Positions 24,741-32,961 of a stretch of 36,837 bases of DNA are shown one piece after another (within the stretch, counting starts at the first letter, position 1; every line of letters begins with the position of its first letter). Under the pieces are notes generated by a model, which saw only the letters and a list, made by a program, of their open reading frames with translations, had not been told where the DNA came from and did not search any database. Position numbers and translations under genes: made by a program. This stretch comes from Muribaculaceae bacterium (GTDB lineage Bacteria; Bacteroidota; Bacteroidia; Bacteroidales; Muribaculaceae), in NCBI GenBank assembly GCA_017443765.1, contig JAFSYB010000121.1, positions 1 through 36,837 of the forward strand, written 5' to 3'.

Positions 24741-26123
24741 ATGAAACAATACAAATCCTTCTACTTTGTGGGCGCAGGCGGCATTGGGATGGCTGCCCTG
24801 GAGCGATACTTTCTGTCGCGTGGCGCCCGTGTGGCCGGCTATGACCGCACGCCGAGCGAACTCACCGATGCCCTGCAGGCCGAGGGCGTGGAAATCGCCT
24901 TTGACGAGAACCCTGACTTGATTCCCGACTACTGCCGCAACCCCGAGGACACGCTGGTGGTGTACACACCGGCCGTGCCCAACGACCATGCCGGCCTGTG
25001 CTGGCTGCGCGACCGCGGCTTTGAGGTGGTGAAGCGCGCCCGAGTGTTAGGCCTGGTGACCGAGGGCAGTCGTGCGCTGTGCTTTGCCGGCACCCACGGC
25101 AAGACCACCACATCGAGTATGGCGGCGCACATTATGCAGGTGAGCGGCGTGGGGTGCAATGCCTTTTTGGGCGGTGTGCTGCGCAACTACGGCAGCAACT
25201 TCCTGCTCAGCGACACCAGCCCCTACGCGGTGATTGAGGCCGATGAGTTCGACCGCTCGTTCCACCAATTGCGCCCCTGGGTGGCAGTGGTGACCAGCAC
25301 CGACCCCGACCACCTCGACATCTATGGCACCGAGGAGGCCTATTTAGAGAGTTTTGCGCACTTTACCGAGCTGGTGCAGCCTGGCGGAGCACTGATTGTG
25401 CACACGGGATTGAAACTCAAGCCGCGTCCGCAGGCGGGCGTTCGCGTGTACACCTATGGCCGTGCCGACGGCGATTTCCACGCCCGGAACATCAGCAAGG
25501 GTGGGGGAGAAATCACCTTTGACCTGGTCACGCCGTGGGAAACCATTGACGATGTGAGTTTGGGCGTGCCGGTGGACATCAACATCGAGAATGCCATCGC
25601 CGCCATGGCCGCCTGTCGCCTGGTGGAGGCTCCTGTCGAGGCCATGCGACAGGCCATGGCCACTTTTCAGGGTGCCAAGCGCCGCTTTGAGTTCTGGATC
25701 AAGGAACCCGGCGAGCGGGGCAAGGTGATGATTGACGACTATGCCCACCACCCCGACGAGCTGCGGGCAAGCATTGCCAGTGTGCGCGACCTTTACCCCA
25801 TGCGTAAGCTCACCGTGATTTTCCAGCCGCACCTCTACACGCGCACACGCGATTTTGCCGACCAGTTTGCCGATGCTTTGTCGCTGGCCGACGAGGTGAT
25901 TCTGTTGCCTATCTACCCGGCGCGCGAGGAACCCATTCCTGGTGTGAGCAGCGAAATGATACTTCAGAGTGTTAAATGTGGTGAAAAACGAATTTATTCG
26001 AAAGATAATTTGATTAAGTCGATAAGAATGCTTAATTTTGAAGTCCTTTTGACTGCAGGAGCAGGTGACATCGCCAATCTGCTTCCTGAAGTGTGTGATG
26101 AAATGAAAAAGCAGCAGTCTTGA
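24741..26123 (+). CDS. murC: UDP-MurNAc:L-alanine ligase
   Basis: MurC starts the stem peptide by adding L-alanine. The product has 460 residues. The N-terminal domain opens with FVGAGGIGMAALERYFLSRG. The ATP loop is GTHGKTT (117-123) inside FAGTHGKTTTSSMAAHIM. EADEFDRSFHQL and TSTDPDHLDIYG lie in the central domain. DDYAHHPDELRASI and FQPHLYTRTRDF belong to the C-terminal domain, which ends AGAGDIANLLPEV. Its TGA (26121-26123) overlaps the presumed TTG start of ftsQ. Confidence 0.97.
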   Translation: MKQYKSFYFVGAGGIGMAALERYFLSRGARVAGYDRTPSELTDALQAEGVEIAFDENPDLIPDYCRNPEDTLVVYTPAVPNDHAGLCWLRDRGFEVVKRARVLGLVTEGSRALCFAGTHGKTTTSSMAAHIMQVSGVGCNAFLGGVLRNYGSNFLLSDTSPYAVIEADEFDRSFHQLRPWVAVVTSTDPDHLDIYGTEEAYLESFAHFTELVQPGGALIVHTGLKLKPRPQAGVRVYTYGRADGDFHARNISKGGGEITFDLVTPWETIDDVSLGVPVDINIENAIAAMAACRLVEAPVEAMRQAMATFQGAKRRFEFWIKEPGERGKVMIDDYAHHPDELRASIASVRDLYPMRKLTVIFQPHLYTRTRDFADQFADALSLADEVILLPIYPAREEPIPGVSSEMILQSVKCGEKRIYSKDNLIKSIRMLNFEVLLTAGAGDIANLLPEVCDEMKKQQS

Positions 26124-27043
26124 AACACTTGGTGAAAATTGTCATCCTCGTGCTGCTCGTCGGCTTGCTGGCGGCAGGTATCGTGTGGGCACGCGCCCGT
26201 GCAGGACGCGTGCTGTGCCAGCGTGTGGATGTGCAGATTGTGAACACCGACAGCACGCAGTTTGTCACCGAGGAAGGACTGATGACCAAGTTGTCCGACG
26301 ATGGCCTCAACCCCGTGGGCAAGCCCATGAGCAAGATTGATGCATCGCGCATCGAGAAAGTGCTCGGTGGCAGCGAGTATCTGGAGCGTGTGGAGTGTGT
26401 GAAGGGGCGCGATGGTGTGCTGGTGATACGAGCCAGCCAACTGGTGCCGGTGCTCAGGGTGTTCGATGGGGGCAATGAGTCGTATTACGTCAACGCTGCT
26501 GGCAAGACCATGACAGCCACCTCGACGTTCTATGCCGACGTGCCGGTGGTGCAGGGGCATTTCACGGCGGCCTACCCGGCCACGCGGCTGTTGCCGATGG
26601 TGAATTATGTAGAGCACGACACGCTGCTGCGCTCGCTGGTGTCGATGTACACCGTGCGCGACAGCAACAACATCTTTATCACACCCACCATCGTGGGGCA
26701 TGTGGTGAACATGGGACCGGTGGACGGCTATGCAGCCAAGTTTGAGAAACTCAAGCTCTTCTACCGTGAGGTGATGCCCGCCAAGGGGTGGGAGACCTAC
26801 GACACCATATCGGTGAAATGGAGCCATCAGGTGGTGGCCACCAAGCGCAAGAAGGCTGTTCGCCAAGTCATGGAATATAACCCCAATGAGGATGAGCTGC
26901 CTCCCGACATGGAAACGATGGCTGTGGGCGACACCACAACGAAACCAGCGAAGGACGAGCCAAAATCCAAAAAAGACGAGAAGAAAGCGGGGAAGGGTGA
27001 TAACGCCCCGGAACCGCAGCCAAAGAAAGGAAGGAAACCGTAA
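26120..27043 (+). CDS. ftsQ: Cell division protein FtsQ
   Basis: FtsQ is a bitopic membrane protein that links early and late divisome proteins. The product has 307 residues if started at the TTG at 26120. The only other early in-frame start is the GTG at 26132, which would remove four residues. No ATG precedes the membrane helix, so a non-ATG start is required. The helix spans about 5-24 (VKIVILVLLVGLLAAGIVWA). A POTRA-like segment follows (about 36-105; SKIDASRIEKVLGGSEYLERVE, ending VIRASQLVPVLRVF), then the beta domain to about 245. The last 60 residues are a charged Lys/Pro-rich tail, probably disordered. Low identity is normal for FtsQ; position between murC and ftsA and topology carry the call. 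TTGA overlap with murC suggests translational coupling. Confidence 0.88.
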   Translation: MKHLVKIVILVLLVGLLAAGIVWARARAGRVLCQRVDVQIVNTDSTQFVTEEGLMTKLSDDGLNPVGKPMSKIDASRIEKVLGGSEYLERVECVKGRDGVLVIRASQLVPVLRVFDGGNESYYVNAAGKTMTATSTFYADVPVVQGHFTAAYPATRLLPMVNYVEHDTLLRSLVSMYTVRDSNNIFITPTIVGHVVNMGPVDGYAAKFEKLKLFYREVMPAKGWETYDTISVKWSHQVVATKRKKAVRQVMEYNPNEDELPPDMETMAVGDTTTKPAKDEPKSKKDEKKAGKGDNAPEPQPKKGRKP

Positions 27044-27058
27044 TAAAAACACATCATA

Positions 27059-28378
27059 ATGGAACAGAACCAATATATTGTAGCACTTGAAATCGGCAGC
27101 TCCAAGATTGTGGGAGCTTTGGCCGATAAGAACCCGTCGGGAATGGTGACGCTCACCCGGCTGGTGGAGGAGAAAATGATTAACTGTGTCCACCATGGCA
27201 CGGTGCGCAATGTGGAGAATGTGAAGAGTTGCATCGCCCGCATCCTGAAAAACATCTCCGACAGCATCGACGGCCATGTCACACAGGTGTATGTGGGTGT
27301 GAGCGGACTGTCGCTGCACAGCGAGGTGAGCGAGGTGAACCGCAGCCTGGACTCCACCAAGCCCATTACTGCCGAAATTCTCGAAAACATTATCCGCGAC
27401 GCGAGCCGCAACACCGTGAAAAACTATGAAACCATCGACGTGGTACCGCGCACCGTCTATGTCGACAAGAACGAAACCAAAATTCCCGTGGGGCAGATTG
27501 GCAGTTCCATTAAGGTGAAAGTGAACCTGATTGTGGCTCGCCCGGCAGTGAAGATGAATCTCACCCATGTGATGAGCACCAGCTACGGCATCGGAGTGAA
27601 AAAGTATTTTGTCACGCCGTTGGTTACGGGTGAGTGTGTGCTCAGCGAGAGCGAGCGCTCGCTTGGCTGCATGCTTGTCGATATCGGAGCCGAGACTTCG
27701 ACGGTGAGCATTTACAAGGACGATGCGCTGCTTTACCTTACCACACTGCCGCTGGGCGGGCGCAACCTCACACTCGACATCAAGAATGGTTGCAGCGTGC
27801 TTGAGGAAACAGCCGAGCGCGTGAAGCAGAACATCAGCAACCCGCTTGACCCACAGAACGTTGACTCGTTTGTTATCGAGGGCGTGACCAGCAACGAGGC
27901 TGCCAGCTACATCGCAGCCCGCACGGGCGAGATTATTGCCAATATCGACAAGCAGTTTGACTATGCCGGCGTGTCGAAGGACGACATTCGCTCCATCGTG
28001 CTGGTGGGCGGCGGCTCGCAGCTGCAGGGACTGGTGCAGAAAATGGCCGAGGTCACCAAACTCAAGGTGGCCATTGGGCAGGCTCCCAAGTCGCTCAACA
28101 TCCGTGAACTGCGCTACAACCGCCCTGAATACTTCGCCCTGCTTTCGATTGTGGCCAAGGCCGCTTCTGAAATCAAGCCGGGAGAAACCTGCATCGAGCG
28201 CAACGAATATGTTGGGCCGGTGGTGACCCAGCCGCAGGACAACCCCGAGCAGCCCGCCGTTTCAAATGAACCTAAACCACCGAAACGCCAAGGGTGGCTT
28301 GGACGGAAATGGAATAAATTCAGAGAGAGAATTGACAGCTTTGCCACCGAGGCCGAGGACGAAGAAAACGTGGATTAA
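27059..28378 (+). CDS. ftsA: Cell division protein FtsA
   Basis: FtsA is the actin-like ATPase that tethers FtsZ filaments to the membrane. The product has 439 residues. The phosphate-1 loop lies in ALEIGSSKIVGALADK near the start. LVDIGAETSTVSIYKDD is the phosphate-2 loop, and IVLVGGGSQLQGLVQKM the adenosine loop. The 1C subdomain covers about 85-165. Near the end GWLGRKWNKFRERIDSFA can form the amphipathic membrane-targeting helix, followed by a short acidic tail (TEAEDEENVD), so the targeting helix is not the very last element. The gene begins 15 bases after ftsQ and ends 34 bases before ftsZ. Confidence 0.96.
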   Translation: MEQNQYIVALEIGSSKIVGALADKNPSGMVTLTRLVEEKMINCVHHGTVRNVENVKSCIARILKNISDSIDGHVTQVYVGVSGLSLHSEVSEVNRSLDSTKPITAEILENIIRDASRNTVKNYETIDVVPRTVYVDKNETKIPVGQIGSSIKVKVNLIVARPAVKMNLTHVMSTSYGIGVKKYFVTPLVTGECVLSESERSLGCMLVDIGAETSTVSIYKDDALLYLTTLPLGGRNLTLDIKNGCSVLEETAERVKQNISNPLDPQNVDSFVIEGVTSNEAASYIAARTGEIIANIDKQFDYAGVSKDDIRSIVLVGGGSQLQGLVQKMAEVTKLKVAIGQAPKSLNIRELRYNRPEYFALLSIVAKAASEIKPGETCIERNEYVGPVVTQPQDNPEQPAVSNEPKPPKRQGWLGRKWNKFRERIDSFATEAEDEENVD

Positions 28379-28412
28379 TACATTCTGCTCACAACACTAA
28401 AGCAAACTCATC

Positions 28413-29804
28413 ATGGATCAGAGAAATAACAATATCTACAACACCATCGATAGCGACCCGGGATTTGAGGTCGAGAAGAAGACCCCCACAATCATCAAGG
28501 TCATCGGTGTGGGAGGCGGTGGCAATAATGCTGTTAACCACATGTATGAGCAGCACATCGAGGGTGTGTCGTTTGTGGTGGTCAACACCGACCAGCAGGC
28601 ACTGAACATGTCGCCTGTGCCCACGCGCTTGCTCATTGGCCCAAACACCACCAAGGGGCTTGGAGCTGGCAACAAACCCGAAATCGCGCAGCAGGCTGCC
28701 GATGAGAGTAAAGACAAGATTGCCGAGCTCTTTGACGAAGAAACCCGCATGGTGTTCATCACCGCCGGTATGGGAGGTGGCACGGGCACTGGAGCGGCTC
28801 CCGTGGTGGCCCGCATCGCCCACGAGAAGGACAAGCTCACCATTGGCATTGTCACTATACCATTCTTGTTCGAAGGCCGCAAAAAAATTCTCAAAGCACT
28901 CTCGGGTGCCGATGAGATGAGCAAGTATGTTGATGCGTTGCTGATTATCAACAACCAACGCTTGATTGACATCTATCCCGACTTGGACTTCAACAACGCC
29001 TTTGGCAAGGCCGACGACACTTTGTCCACCGCGGCAAGGAGCATCAGTGAGATTATCACGGTTGATGGCATGATTAACCTTGACTTTAACGACGTTAACA
29101 CCACGTTGCGCGACGGTCGGGTGGCCATCATTAGCTCGGGTTTCGGCGAGGGTGAGCACCGCGTGACCAAAGCTATCGAGGATGCCCTCGACTCGCCCTT
29201 GCTCAAAAACCGCGACGTCTATGGCTCGCAGAAGGTGCTAATCAACGTTTATTTCAACCCCGACAGCGAAAACCCATTCAAGGCCGCAGAGTTGAGCGAG
29301 ATACAGGATTTCATGGTCAATTTCAGCCAGGAGGTGGATGTGATTACTGGAGCGGCTTACGACCGCACGCTTGATGACCGAATCAAGGTCACCGTGCTGG
29401 CAGCAGGCTTCCAGATGTCGCTTGATGGTGACACACCTAACGAACAGGCTGCACGTCCGCGACGCACGGCTACCGCCGAGCAACCTTCGGTGACCAGCAA
29501 GGAGGCCACCGAGCGATTGAACGAGCTTTATGGCCGTGGCGCCATCGAGCAGCAAGACAGTGCCGCTGCCGCAGCGCAGTTCTTCATACTCACTCCCGAA
29601 GACATCGAAAACGATGAGCTGCTCGACCTGCTTGAACACACTCCGGCATATAAGCGCCAGCCCGACAAAAAGAAAGCCATTGCCGACTTGCGTGTCAAAC
29701 ACCAGCAGCAACAGCAACAACAACAGGTTGCCACACAGCCTGTCGAGGCCAAGCCTGGCACACGCAAGGGCACCGCTGCCACCATCGATTTTGGTGGAGA
29801 CTGA
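28413..29804 (+). CDS. ftsZ: Cell division protein FtsZ
   Basis: FtsZ is the tubulin-like GTPase that forms the Z ring. The product has 463 residues. The N-terminal GTPase domain starts with IKVIGVGGGGNNAVNHM. The tubulin signature GGGTGTGAAP lies in GMGGGTGTGAAPVVA, and the T7 synergy loop is NLDFNDVNTTL. The C-terminal linker from about residue 340 carries a charged patch with EDIENDELLDLLEHTP and AYKRQ, then a run of eight glutamines (29702-29725, CAG/CAA codons), and ends TIDFGGD. I cannot point to a canonical C-terminal conserved peptide. It is the last division gene of the cluster. Confidence 0.97.
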   Translation: MDQRNNNIYNTIDSDPGFEVEKKTPTIIKVIGVGGGGNNAVNHMYEQHIEGVSFVVVNTDQQALNMSPVPTRLLIGPNTTKGLGAGNKPEIAQQAADESKDKIAELFDEETRMVFITAGMGGGTGTGAAPVVARIAHEKDKLTIGIVTIPFLFEGRKKILKALSGADEMSKYVDALLIINNQRLIDIYPDLDFNNAFGKADDTLSTAARSISEIITVDGMINLDFNDVNTTLRDGRVAIISSGFGEGEHRVTKAIEDALDSPLLKNRDVYGSQKVLINVYFNPDSENPFKAAELSEIQDFMVNFSQEVDVITGAAYDRTLDDRIKVTVLAAGFQMSLDGDTPNEQAARPRRTATAEQPSVTSKEATERLNELYGRGAIEQQDSAAAAAQFFILTPEDIENDELLDLLEHTPAYKRQPDKKKAIADLRVKHQQQQQQQQVATQPVEAKPGTRKGTAATIDFGGD

Positions 29805-29868
29805 CACCGTGGTAAGGCAGAGCGCACTACGTGAACAAGAAACGACAACTAACTAACCCGCCACAGTC

Positions 29869-30852
29869 ATGGGAAGATATCTTGACCCCAAAGCCGACTT
29901 GATGTTCAAGCGTATATTCGGTGAACACAAGGATTTGGTGATGAGCTTGTTGAACGCCCTTCTTCCCCTCAAGGACGATGAGCTTGTAACTGAAATTGAA
30001 TACTTGTCACCCGAAATGGTGCCGCGCACTCCTTTCCACAAGTTGAGCATTGTGGACGTGCGCTGCGTGGATGCCAAAGGCCGACAGTTTATTGTGGAAA
30101 TGCAGATGGTGTGGACTCCCACCTTCAAGCACCGTGTGTTGTTCAACGCCTCTAAGGCTTATGTGCAACAGGCCAAGGAGAACGAGCCTTACAAGATGCT
30201 GCAGCCCGTTTACTCATTGAACTTGCTGAACCAGGTCTTTGAGCCTGACGTGGAAGATTACTACCACTATTACCGTTTGGTGCACGAGCGTTACAGCGAC
30301 AAGGTGATAGAGGGGTTGAGCCTGGTTTTTGTGGAGTTGCCCAAGTTCAAACCCAAAAACTGGGTTGAGAAAAAGATGCAGGTGTTATGGCTGCGGTTTC
30401 TCACCGAGATAAACGAGCGAACTAAACAAGCACCTGTTGAGCTGCTTGAGGCGCCGCTGGTGAAAAAGGCGTTGGACATCCTGGAGGATTCGGCATTAAA
30501 TGACCAGGACAGGTATGCCTACGACCATTTTTGGGATATGGTAAGGGCCGAGCGAACCTATTACGAGGAAGCTGATGAGCTGGGACAGGCCAAAGGTCAT
30601 GCTCGAGGTCTTGCCGAGGGTCTTGCCAAGGGTCTTGCCGAGGGACGTGCCAAGGGTCTTGCCGAGGGTCTTGCCGAGGGTCTTGCCGAGGGTCGTGCCG
30701 AGGGTCGTGCCGAGGGTCGTGCCGAGGGTCGTGCCGAGGGTCGTGCCGAGGCAATGCAGCAGATTGCGCAACAATTGAAACAAAGCGGAGTACCCATTGA
30801 GATAATTATGGAGGCCACTAAGCTTACCAAAGAACAAATAGATGAGCAATAA
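29869..30852 (+). CDS. Rpn/PD-(D/E)XK nuclease family putative transposase
   Basis: The product has 327 residues. The opening YLDPKADLMFKRIFGE and the core around Asp63 (SIVDVRCVDAKGRQFIVEMQ) with Glu77-x-Gln79 match the PD-(D/E)XK fold of the Rpn/YhgA-like recombination-promoting nucleases (PF12784-type). The family cuts DNA in vitro and raises recombination; in Bacteroidota it is common as scattered single copies. The C-terminal part (about 243-294) consists of thirteen Gly-x-Ala-Glu/Lys/Arg units, a helical low-complexity tail typical of the family. The gene begins 64 bases after ftsZ. Its base and codon use is more AT-rich (TTG leucines, AAA lysines) than its neighbours, which suggests arrival from elsewhere. 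No terminal inverted repeats or target duplication are visible. Function in this cell is unknown. Confidence 0.88.
   Translation: MGRYLDPKADLMFKRIFGEHKDLVMSLLNALLPLKDDELVTEIEYLSPEMVPRTPFHKLSIVDVRCVDAKGRQFIVEMQMVWTPTFKHRVLFNASKAYVQQAKENEPYKMLQPVYSLNLLNQVFEPDVEDYYHYYRLVHERYSDKVIEGLSLVFVELPKFKPKNWVEKKMQVLWLRFLTEINERTKQAPVELLEAPLVKKALDILEDSALNDQDRYAYDHFWDMVRAERTYYEEADELGQAKGHARGLAEGLAKGLAEGRAKGLAEGLAEGLAEGRAEGRAEGRAEGRAEGRAEAMQQIAQQLKQSGVPIEIIMEATKLTKEQIDEQ
30595..30750 (+). repeat. Thirteen tandem 12-bp in-frame repeats inside the Rpn-like gene
   Basis: Units of the form GGTCTTGCCGAG or GGTCGTGCCGAG follow each other without gaps. The last five (30691-30750) are identical GGTCGTGCCGAG. Because the unit is 12 bp, gain or loss changes the protein by four residues without a frameshift. 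Confidence 0.95.
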
Positions 30853-30909
30853 GATTTGGGAAAAGGTGTAAACCACCATTTAATCGAACAATATAAGTTA
30901 ATCAGCAAT

Positions 30910-31365
30910 ATGGCAATATTTGAACAAGTGAACGCGGGCATCAAGGCCGCTATGCTGGCTCGCGACAAGGTGCGGCTCACAGCACTGCAGGGCATCAAGG
31001 CCGAACTGTTGCTTATCAAGACCCAACCGGGCAACGGTGGCGAGGTCAACGACGAGAATGCTCTCAAGACGCTCGTGCGCATGGCTAAGCAGCGCCGCGA
31101 AAGCGCACAGATTTATACCGAGCAGAAGCGAGCCGACCTGGCGCAAGAGGAGCTTGCACAGGCCGCTGTCATCGACGAGTTCCTGCCGCAACCACTCAGC
31201 GACGAGGAACTCACCGCAGCTTTACGCGACATTATCGCCCAAACGGGTGCCGCTGGCATGAAGGATATGGGGCGCGTGATGGGCGTAGCTACCAAGCAGC
31301 TTGCTGGCCGCGCCGACGGCAAAGCCATCTCGGCCAAGGTGCGCGAATTGCTCATGGCAAACTAA
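30910..31365 (+). CDS. GatB/YqeY domain-containing protein
   Basis: The product has 151 residues. I chose the ATG at 30910 (MAIFEQVNAGIKAAMLARDK), where family similarity begins; the upstream codons back to 30856 belong to the intergenic spacer. YqeY proteins are free-standing versions of the tail domain of the GatB subunit of tRNA amidotransferase and are expected to bind tRNA. Their exact role is unsettled. Signatures seen are LTALQGIKAELL, MAKQRRESAQIY, EFLPQPLSDEEL and the C-terminal KDMGRVMGVATKQLAGRADG. The neighbourhood with ftsZ upstream and serS downstream suggests a housekeeping role. Confidence 0.93.
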   Translation: MAIFEQVNAGIKAAMLARDKVRLTALQGIKAELLLIKTQPGNGGEVNDENALKTLVRMAKQRRESAQIYTEQKRADLAQEELAQAAVIDEFLPQPLSDEELTAALRDIIAQTGAAGMKDMGRVMGVATKQLAGRADGKAISAKVRELLMAN

Positions 31366-31424
31366 TCGCCTCCCCCCCTCAAGAAGGGCTTTCCGAAGAA
31401 TCAAGAACCCAGATGACCAACGCA

Positions 31425-31449
31425 CACAATGCCGCATTGCGGAATTGTG
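31425..31449 (+). promoter_or_regulatory. Imperfect hairpin between yqeY and serS
   Basis: CACAAT (31425-31430) and CCGC (31432-31435) pair with GCGG (31439-31442) and ATTGTG (31444-31449) around a three-base loop, with one G-A mismatch. No T run follows. It could be a weak terminator of the ftsZ-yqeY transcript or a leader element of serS. I found no consensus promoter for serS in the 151-base gap. Confidence 0.35.
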
Positions 31450-31516
31450 CAATGGATAAAGGCCTGTAGGTGAGTGACGCTTGTTTACTCGTCAGCTTTA
31501 AAGAATCAATATATAA

Positions 31517-32788
31517 ATGTTAACATTACAACTTATCAATCAAAATCCCGAGGAGGTGATTGCCCGGCTCGCCGTGAAGCATTTCGACGGACGTGAGCCC
31601 ATCATGCGCGTGGTGGAGCTCGACAAGCAGCGCCGTGCCTCGCAGAAGGTACGCGACGACAATGCCGCACAGCTTAACAAACTGGCTGCGCAAATCGGTG
31701 CCTTGATGAAACAGGCCCGGCGCGACGAGGCCGAGCAGGTCAAGGCGCAGGTGGCAGCCCTCAAACAGACCAACAAGGAAATCGACGACCAGGTGACCCA
31801 GGCCGAGCAGGCCATCGAGGAAATCCTGCTCTCGGTGCCTAATGTGCCCTACTGCGGTGTGCCCGAAGGCAAGACCGCCGCCGACAATGTGGTTGAGAAG
31901 ACTGGCGGGCCGATGCCCGACCTTCCTGCCGACGCACTGCCGCACTGGGACCTGGCCAAGAAATACAACCTCATCGACTTTGACTTGGGTGTGAAAATCA
32001 CCGGAGCCGGTTTTCCTGTCTACATGGGCAAGGGTGCCCGCCTGCAGCGCGCACTCATCCAGTTCTTCCTCGACCAGGCCGGCGAGGCGGGCTACCTCGA
32101 GGTGCAGCCGCCATACGTGGTCAACGAGGACTCGGGACGTGGCACCGGCCAGCTGCCCGACAAGGAAGGGCAGATGTATCACTGCCAGGTGGATAATTTC
32201 TATTTGATTCCCACCGCCGAGGTTCCCGTGACCAACATCTTCCGCGATGTCATCATTCCGCAAGACCAGCTGCCCAAGAAGTGCTGCGCCTACTCGGCCT
32301 GCTTCCGCCGCGAGGCAGGCAGCTACGGCAAGGACGTGCGCGGCTTGAACCGCCTGCACCAGTTCGACAAGGTAGAGATTGTGCGCATCGAGCGACCCGA
32401 GGATTCTTACGCCGCGCTCGAGCAGATGAAGGACCATGTGCAGTCGCTGCTCGACAAGCTGGGACTGCCGTGGCACATCTTGAGGCTGTGCGGCGGCGAC
32501 ATGAGCTTCACCAGTGCCATCACTTTCGACTTCGAGGTGTGGAGCGGCGCCCAGCAGCGTTGGCTCGAGGTGAGCTCGGTGTCGAACTTCGAGACCTATC
32601 AGGCCAACCGCCTCAAGTGCCGCTACCGTGGCGACGACAAGAAGACCCACCTGTGCCACACGCTCAACGGCTCGGCACTGGCGCTGCCGCGCATCATGGC
32701 CGCGTTGCTCGAGAACAACCAGACGCCCCAGGGCATCCGCGTGCCCGAATGCCTGCACCGCTATACAGGTTTCAACATCATCGACTGA
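31517..32788 (+). CDS. serS: Seryl-tRNA synthetase
   Basis: This class II synthetase charges tRNA-Ser and feeds selenocysteine synthesis where present. The product has 423 residues. Residues about 1-105 are the N-terminal antiparallel coiled-coil arm that binds the long variable arm of tRNA-Ser. Motif 2 is ACFRREAGSYGKDVRGLNRLHQF in part (CFRREAGSYG), preceded by the TAEVPVTN serine-site strand. Motif 3 is in GSALALPRIMAALLENNQ. EVSSVSNFETYQANR is a further signature. The gene converges on glyA across a hairpin. Confidence 0.97.
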   Translation: MLTLQLINQNPEEVIARLAVKHFDGREPIMRVVELDKQRRASQKVRDDNAAQLNKLAAQIGALMKQARRDEAEQVKAQVAALKQTNKEIDDQVTQAEQAIEEILLSVPNVPYCGVPEGKTAADNVVEKTGGPMPDLPADALPHWDLAKKYNLIDFDLGVKITGAGFPVYMGKGARLQRALIQFFLDQAGEAGYLEVQPPYVVNEDSGRGTGQLPDKEGQMYHCQVDNFYLIPTAEVPVTNIFRDVIIPQDQLPKKCCAYSACFRREAGSYGKDVRGLNRLHQFDKVEIVRIERPEDSYAALEQMKDHVQSLLDKLGLPWHILRLCGGDMSFTSAITFDFEVWSGAQQRWLEVSSVSNFETYQANRLKCRYRGDDKKTHLCHTLNGSALALPRIMAALLENNQTPQGIRVPECLHRYTGFNIID

Positions 32789-32830
32789 CCGAACTTGGCA
32801 GTTTGTAACTGCAGCATTACAGCAATCGAT

Positions 32831-32895
32831 AAATCTACGCAGTGAAGGGGTAGTGGAGTGTCACAGTCTCCATAACGCCTTCACTGCGTAGATTT
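32831..32895. terminator. Long perfect hairpin between convergent serS and glyA
   Basis: An 18-bp perfect inverted repeat (32831-32848 with 32878-32895) encloses 29 bases that hold a second stem (TGGAG 32854-32858 with CTCCA 32868-32872). The arms begin AAAT and end ATTT, so either strand would show a short U-rich 3' edge. A bidirectional terminator is the simplest reading, though a long T run is lacking. Confidence 0.7.
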
Positions 32896-32961
32896 ACCAT
32901 TCTCTGCCCTGCAAGACGAAACCACAGTGTATCGTCAAGCGGCAATGGCGCGAACCAGTGA

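Noticed and set aside
25994..27568. 524-codon minus-strand frame opposite murC, ftsQ and ftsA
   Set aside because: His/Val-rich antisense shadow; the plus-strand genes are certain.
30595..30750. CRISPR array
   Set aside because: Units are contiguous 12-mers without spacers and lie inside a coding sequence.
30422..30879. Repetitive frames opposite and beside the 12-bp repeats of the Rpn-like gene
   Set aside because: Any repeat whose unit is a multiple of three stays open in several frames; the family match lies in one frame only.
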